A stretch of DNA of 7,664 bases from Bacillota bacterium. Its GTDB lineage: Bacteria; Bacillota_B; Desulfitobacteriia; Desulfitobacteriales; Desulfitobacteriaceae. Each line of letters starts with the position of its first letter. Positions within the stretch are counted from its first letter, which is position 1. The stretch is from contig JAJYAS010000145.1 in assembly GCA_021779415.1 (NCBI GenBank), forward strand, positions 1 to 7,664, written 5' to 3'. The translations under genes and the position numbers were made by a program. Below are positions 6,309-7,664 of the stretch, piece by piece. The notes beneath the pieces are model-generated. The model searched no databases. It was not told the origin of the DNA and saw only the letters and a list, made by a program, of their open reading frames with translations.

Positions 6309-7598
6309 TTAACTGCTTCGGATGACATCATAGATGGCGGGGTCGTCATTTCCTGGATGCCAGAGAGCGATTCCGCGAAGATTTAACGGGTTAACGATTC
6401 CAAGGAGTGTTTTAAAGTTAAGGGCATCAGTAAACCATACTTCATGGGGGGTACCATTATTGTCCGTATACTTGTAATGGGGACCATTCTGACGGTCTTC
6501 AATGATATGGATATTGTAGGTTTTAGCGATGTTTAAGGCATCTTGATAGGAGACACCTGCTTTTCCCACTCCCCAATCGTAACCATAAGTGGGTAATCCG
6601 GCTTCCAGCTTTTCAAGAGGAATGACTGTGACTGCATAGGTGAGCACTTGGTTTACCCAATCCGCAGGAGCAATAGGACCAGGTGTTGTCCAGCTATAGT
6701 CATAAGTCATGATTCGTACTATATCAACGACTTGCCCTATGCCGTAATAGTCATGGGCAGTCGCACCACTCGTAGTACCTGTGGGGTTTGTCTTAGCCAT
6801 AAGAGTAGCGATAACTTTTTTGCCAATTAAGGCGGTTTTCAGCTCGCGCAAAAAGAGTACAAAGACCTCTTTGTCTGTCACAAGGAGATTTTCATAATCA
6901 ATTTCGATTCCGTCGTAGCCCATTTGAGATACTTTATTGACTATATTTCGGATGTGCTTTTGGCGGAGAGCGGGGTCATTGAGGACGGTAGATACGGGCT
7001 GACTGTTGTAACTATTGGCAATCAAAGGAATAAGCTCAATTCCTTGATTTTTAGCGAAGCTGATGAGTTTGGGGTCTTCGCCATTTGGATAGACCGTTAG
7101 GTCACCTTCTGCTGTGAGTTCATACCAAAAGGGAGATATTGTGGTGAAGAGGTCTGAGTTTTTTTGAATCACGGCGAAGGCCTCATCTTGAAGCCAGTAG
7201 GGAATCCATCCTGCGACAGATCGTTTGCGGGTCGTCTGCGGAATTCGAATTTGTTGACCAATGTACAGCTTGCTAGGGTCAACCCCAGGGTTTACAGCGA
7301 TTAAACTTGCCAGCGAAATTCCGTACGTTTGGGCTAACTTATAGAAGGTATCCCCAGGCTTAATGACATAGGGTATCGTTCCAGGCGAGGACGGACTTTT
7401 TTGTAATTCATGATAAGTAACAGGGCCTACAACTCCATCGGGCTTTAGCCCATTGGCGTCTTGAAATTGGATGACTGCATTCAAAGTCATGCGACCAAAG
7501 ATCCCGTCAATGGGACCTGGATTATATCCCCAGATTTTTAAGCGAGTTTGAACTTCAGCGACATCTGAACCGCGCAGGCCTAGTTTTAAAATCCTCAT
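6309..7598 (-). CDS. Peptidoglycan-binding/LysM/GH18 protein, likely spore cortex N-acetylglucosaminidase (SleL/YaaH-like)
   Basis: A 429-residue protein: an N-terminal peptidoglycan-binding domain about 3-65 (LRGSDVAEVQTRLKIWGY, DGIFGRMTLNAVIQFQ, DGVVGP), one LysM about 75-120 (YVIKPGDTFYKLAQTYGIS, NPGVDPSKLYIGQQIRIP), then a GH18 domain about 128-425. The GH18 active-site motif DxxDxDxE appears as DGIEIDYE (229-236): the catalytic Glu236 and Asp234 are present, and the middle Asp is Glu232. MTYDYSW (297-303) and the GIALWHPGNDDP tail fit YaaH/SleL-type enzymes that cut N-acetylglucosamine bonds in cortex fragments during germination. No signal peptide is seen, as expected for mother-cell-made spore-coat enzymes. 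ATG 7598 is chosen because GAGGAGT lies 9 nt upstream; an ATG at 7631 adds 11 residues but has no ribosome binding site and lies at the predicted transcription start. Catalytic role is inferred from the family. Confidence 0.9.
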   Translation of the reverse strand: MRILKLGLRGSDVAEVQTRLKIWGYNPGPIDGIFGRMTLNAVIQFQDANGLKPDGVVGPVTYHELQKSPSSPGTIPYVIKPGDTFYKLAQTYGISLASLIAVNPGVDPSKLYIGQQIRIPQTTRKRSVAGWIPYWLQDEAFAVIQKNSDLFTTISPFWYELTAEGDLTVYPNGEDPKLISFAKNQGIELIPLIANSYNSQPVSTVLNDPALRQKHIRNIVNKVSQMGYDGIEIDYENLLVTDKEVFVLFLRELKTALIGKKVIATLMAKTNPTGTTSGATAHDYYGIGQVVDIVRIMTYDYSWTTPGPIAPADWVNQVLTYAVTVIPLEKLEAGLPTYGYDWGVGKAGVSYQDALNIAKTYNIHIIEDRQNGPHYKYTDNNGTPHEVWFTDALNFKTLLGIVNPLNLRGIALWHPGNDDPAIYDVIRSS

Positions 7599-7607
7599 AT
7601 CTTTTTC

Positions 7608-7614
7608 ACTCCTC
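7608..7614 (-). promoter_or_regulatory. Ribosome binding site fixing the GH18 start
   Basis: The - strand reads GAGGAGT, 9 nt before ATG 7598. The alternative ATG at 7631 lies upstream of this site. Confidence 0.75.
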
Positions 7615-7634
7615 AAAGTTGCGTTTGCCATAAC

Positions 7635-7643
7635 TATTGTATT
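7635..7643 (-). promoter_or_regulatory. Candidate -10 of the GH18 gene, resembling mother-cell sporulation promoters
   Basis: The - strand reads AATACAATA. Within it TACAAT is 5/6 to the sigma-A -10. AATACAAT is 7/8 to the sigma-E -10 (CATACANT), and AATACAATA also fits the sigma-K -10 (CATANNNTA) except for the first base. The -35 region runs to the window edge and shows no clear sigma-A or sigma-E box. The predicted start near 7629 would leave about 30 nt of leader before ATG 7598. Confidence 0.35.
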
Positions 7644-7664
7644 CAGTCGGACTAGTTAACTGTG

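Noticed and set aside
7599..7631. ATG at 7631 as the GH18 start.
   Set aside because: No ribosome binding site precedes it, and it sits at or before the predicted transcription start; GAGGAGT serves ATG 7598.

Overview
The window looks like chromosome of an anaerobic, spore-forming, motile Firmicute, most likely a Clostridia member of the Desulfosporosinus/Desulfitobacterium (Peptococcaceae) kind. This is inferred from strong GGAGG-type ribosome binding sites, a spore-hydrolase-like GH18 protein without a signal peptide, a dCache chemoreceptor under a cyclic-di-GMP-I riboswitch, and moderate G+C. The species cannot be fixed from the sequence alone. There is no CRISPR array, insertion sequence, tRNA or rRNA.

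Layout from left to right: (1) the 3' end of a class I/II PLP aminotransferase (+), closing in a perfect 22-bp hairpin that overlaps its stop codon. (2) A 45-codon gene (-), converging on the same hairpin, with a near-perfect Shine-Dalgarno sequence and no recognised family. (3) About 300 bp with no gene I can support. (4) A regulatory leader: candidate promoter, c-di-GMP-I (GEMM-I) aptamer at about 890-978 and an intrinsic terminator at 990-1029. It lies upstream of a 686-residue methyl-accepting chemotaxis protein (+). (5) A terminator hairpin, then a DUF2225-type protein with zinc-ribbon-like cysteines and a helical TPR-like C-terminal part (+). (6) tex, encoding the S1/YqgF/helix-hairpin-helix RNA-binding protein (+), with its own extended -10 promoter and a TTG start. 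(7) Converging on tex with only 6 bp between the stop codons, a peptidoglycan-binding/LysM/GH18 protein (-) related to the SleL/YaaH spore cortex N-acetylglucosaminidases.

The genes do not form one pathway. The most informative unit is the riboswitch-MCP leader. Its P2 helix and its terminator stem carry the same strand sequences, which suggests a simple strand-exchange switch linking intracellular c-di-GMP to chemoreceptor synthesis. The least explained pieces are the 45-aa basic, threonine-rich protein and the adjacent 535-847 gap. I found no clear evidence of a wholly new multi-gene system.
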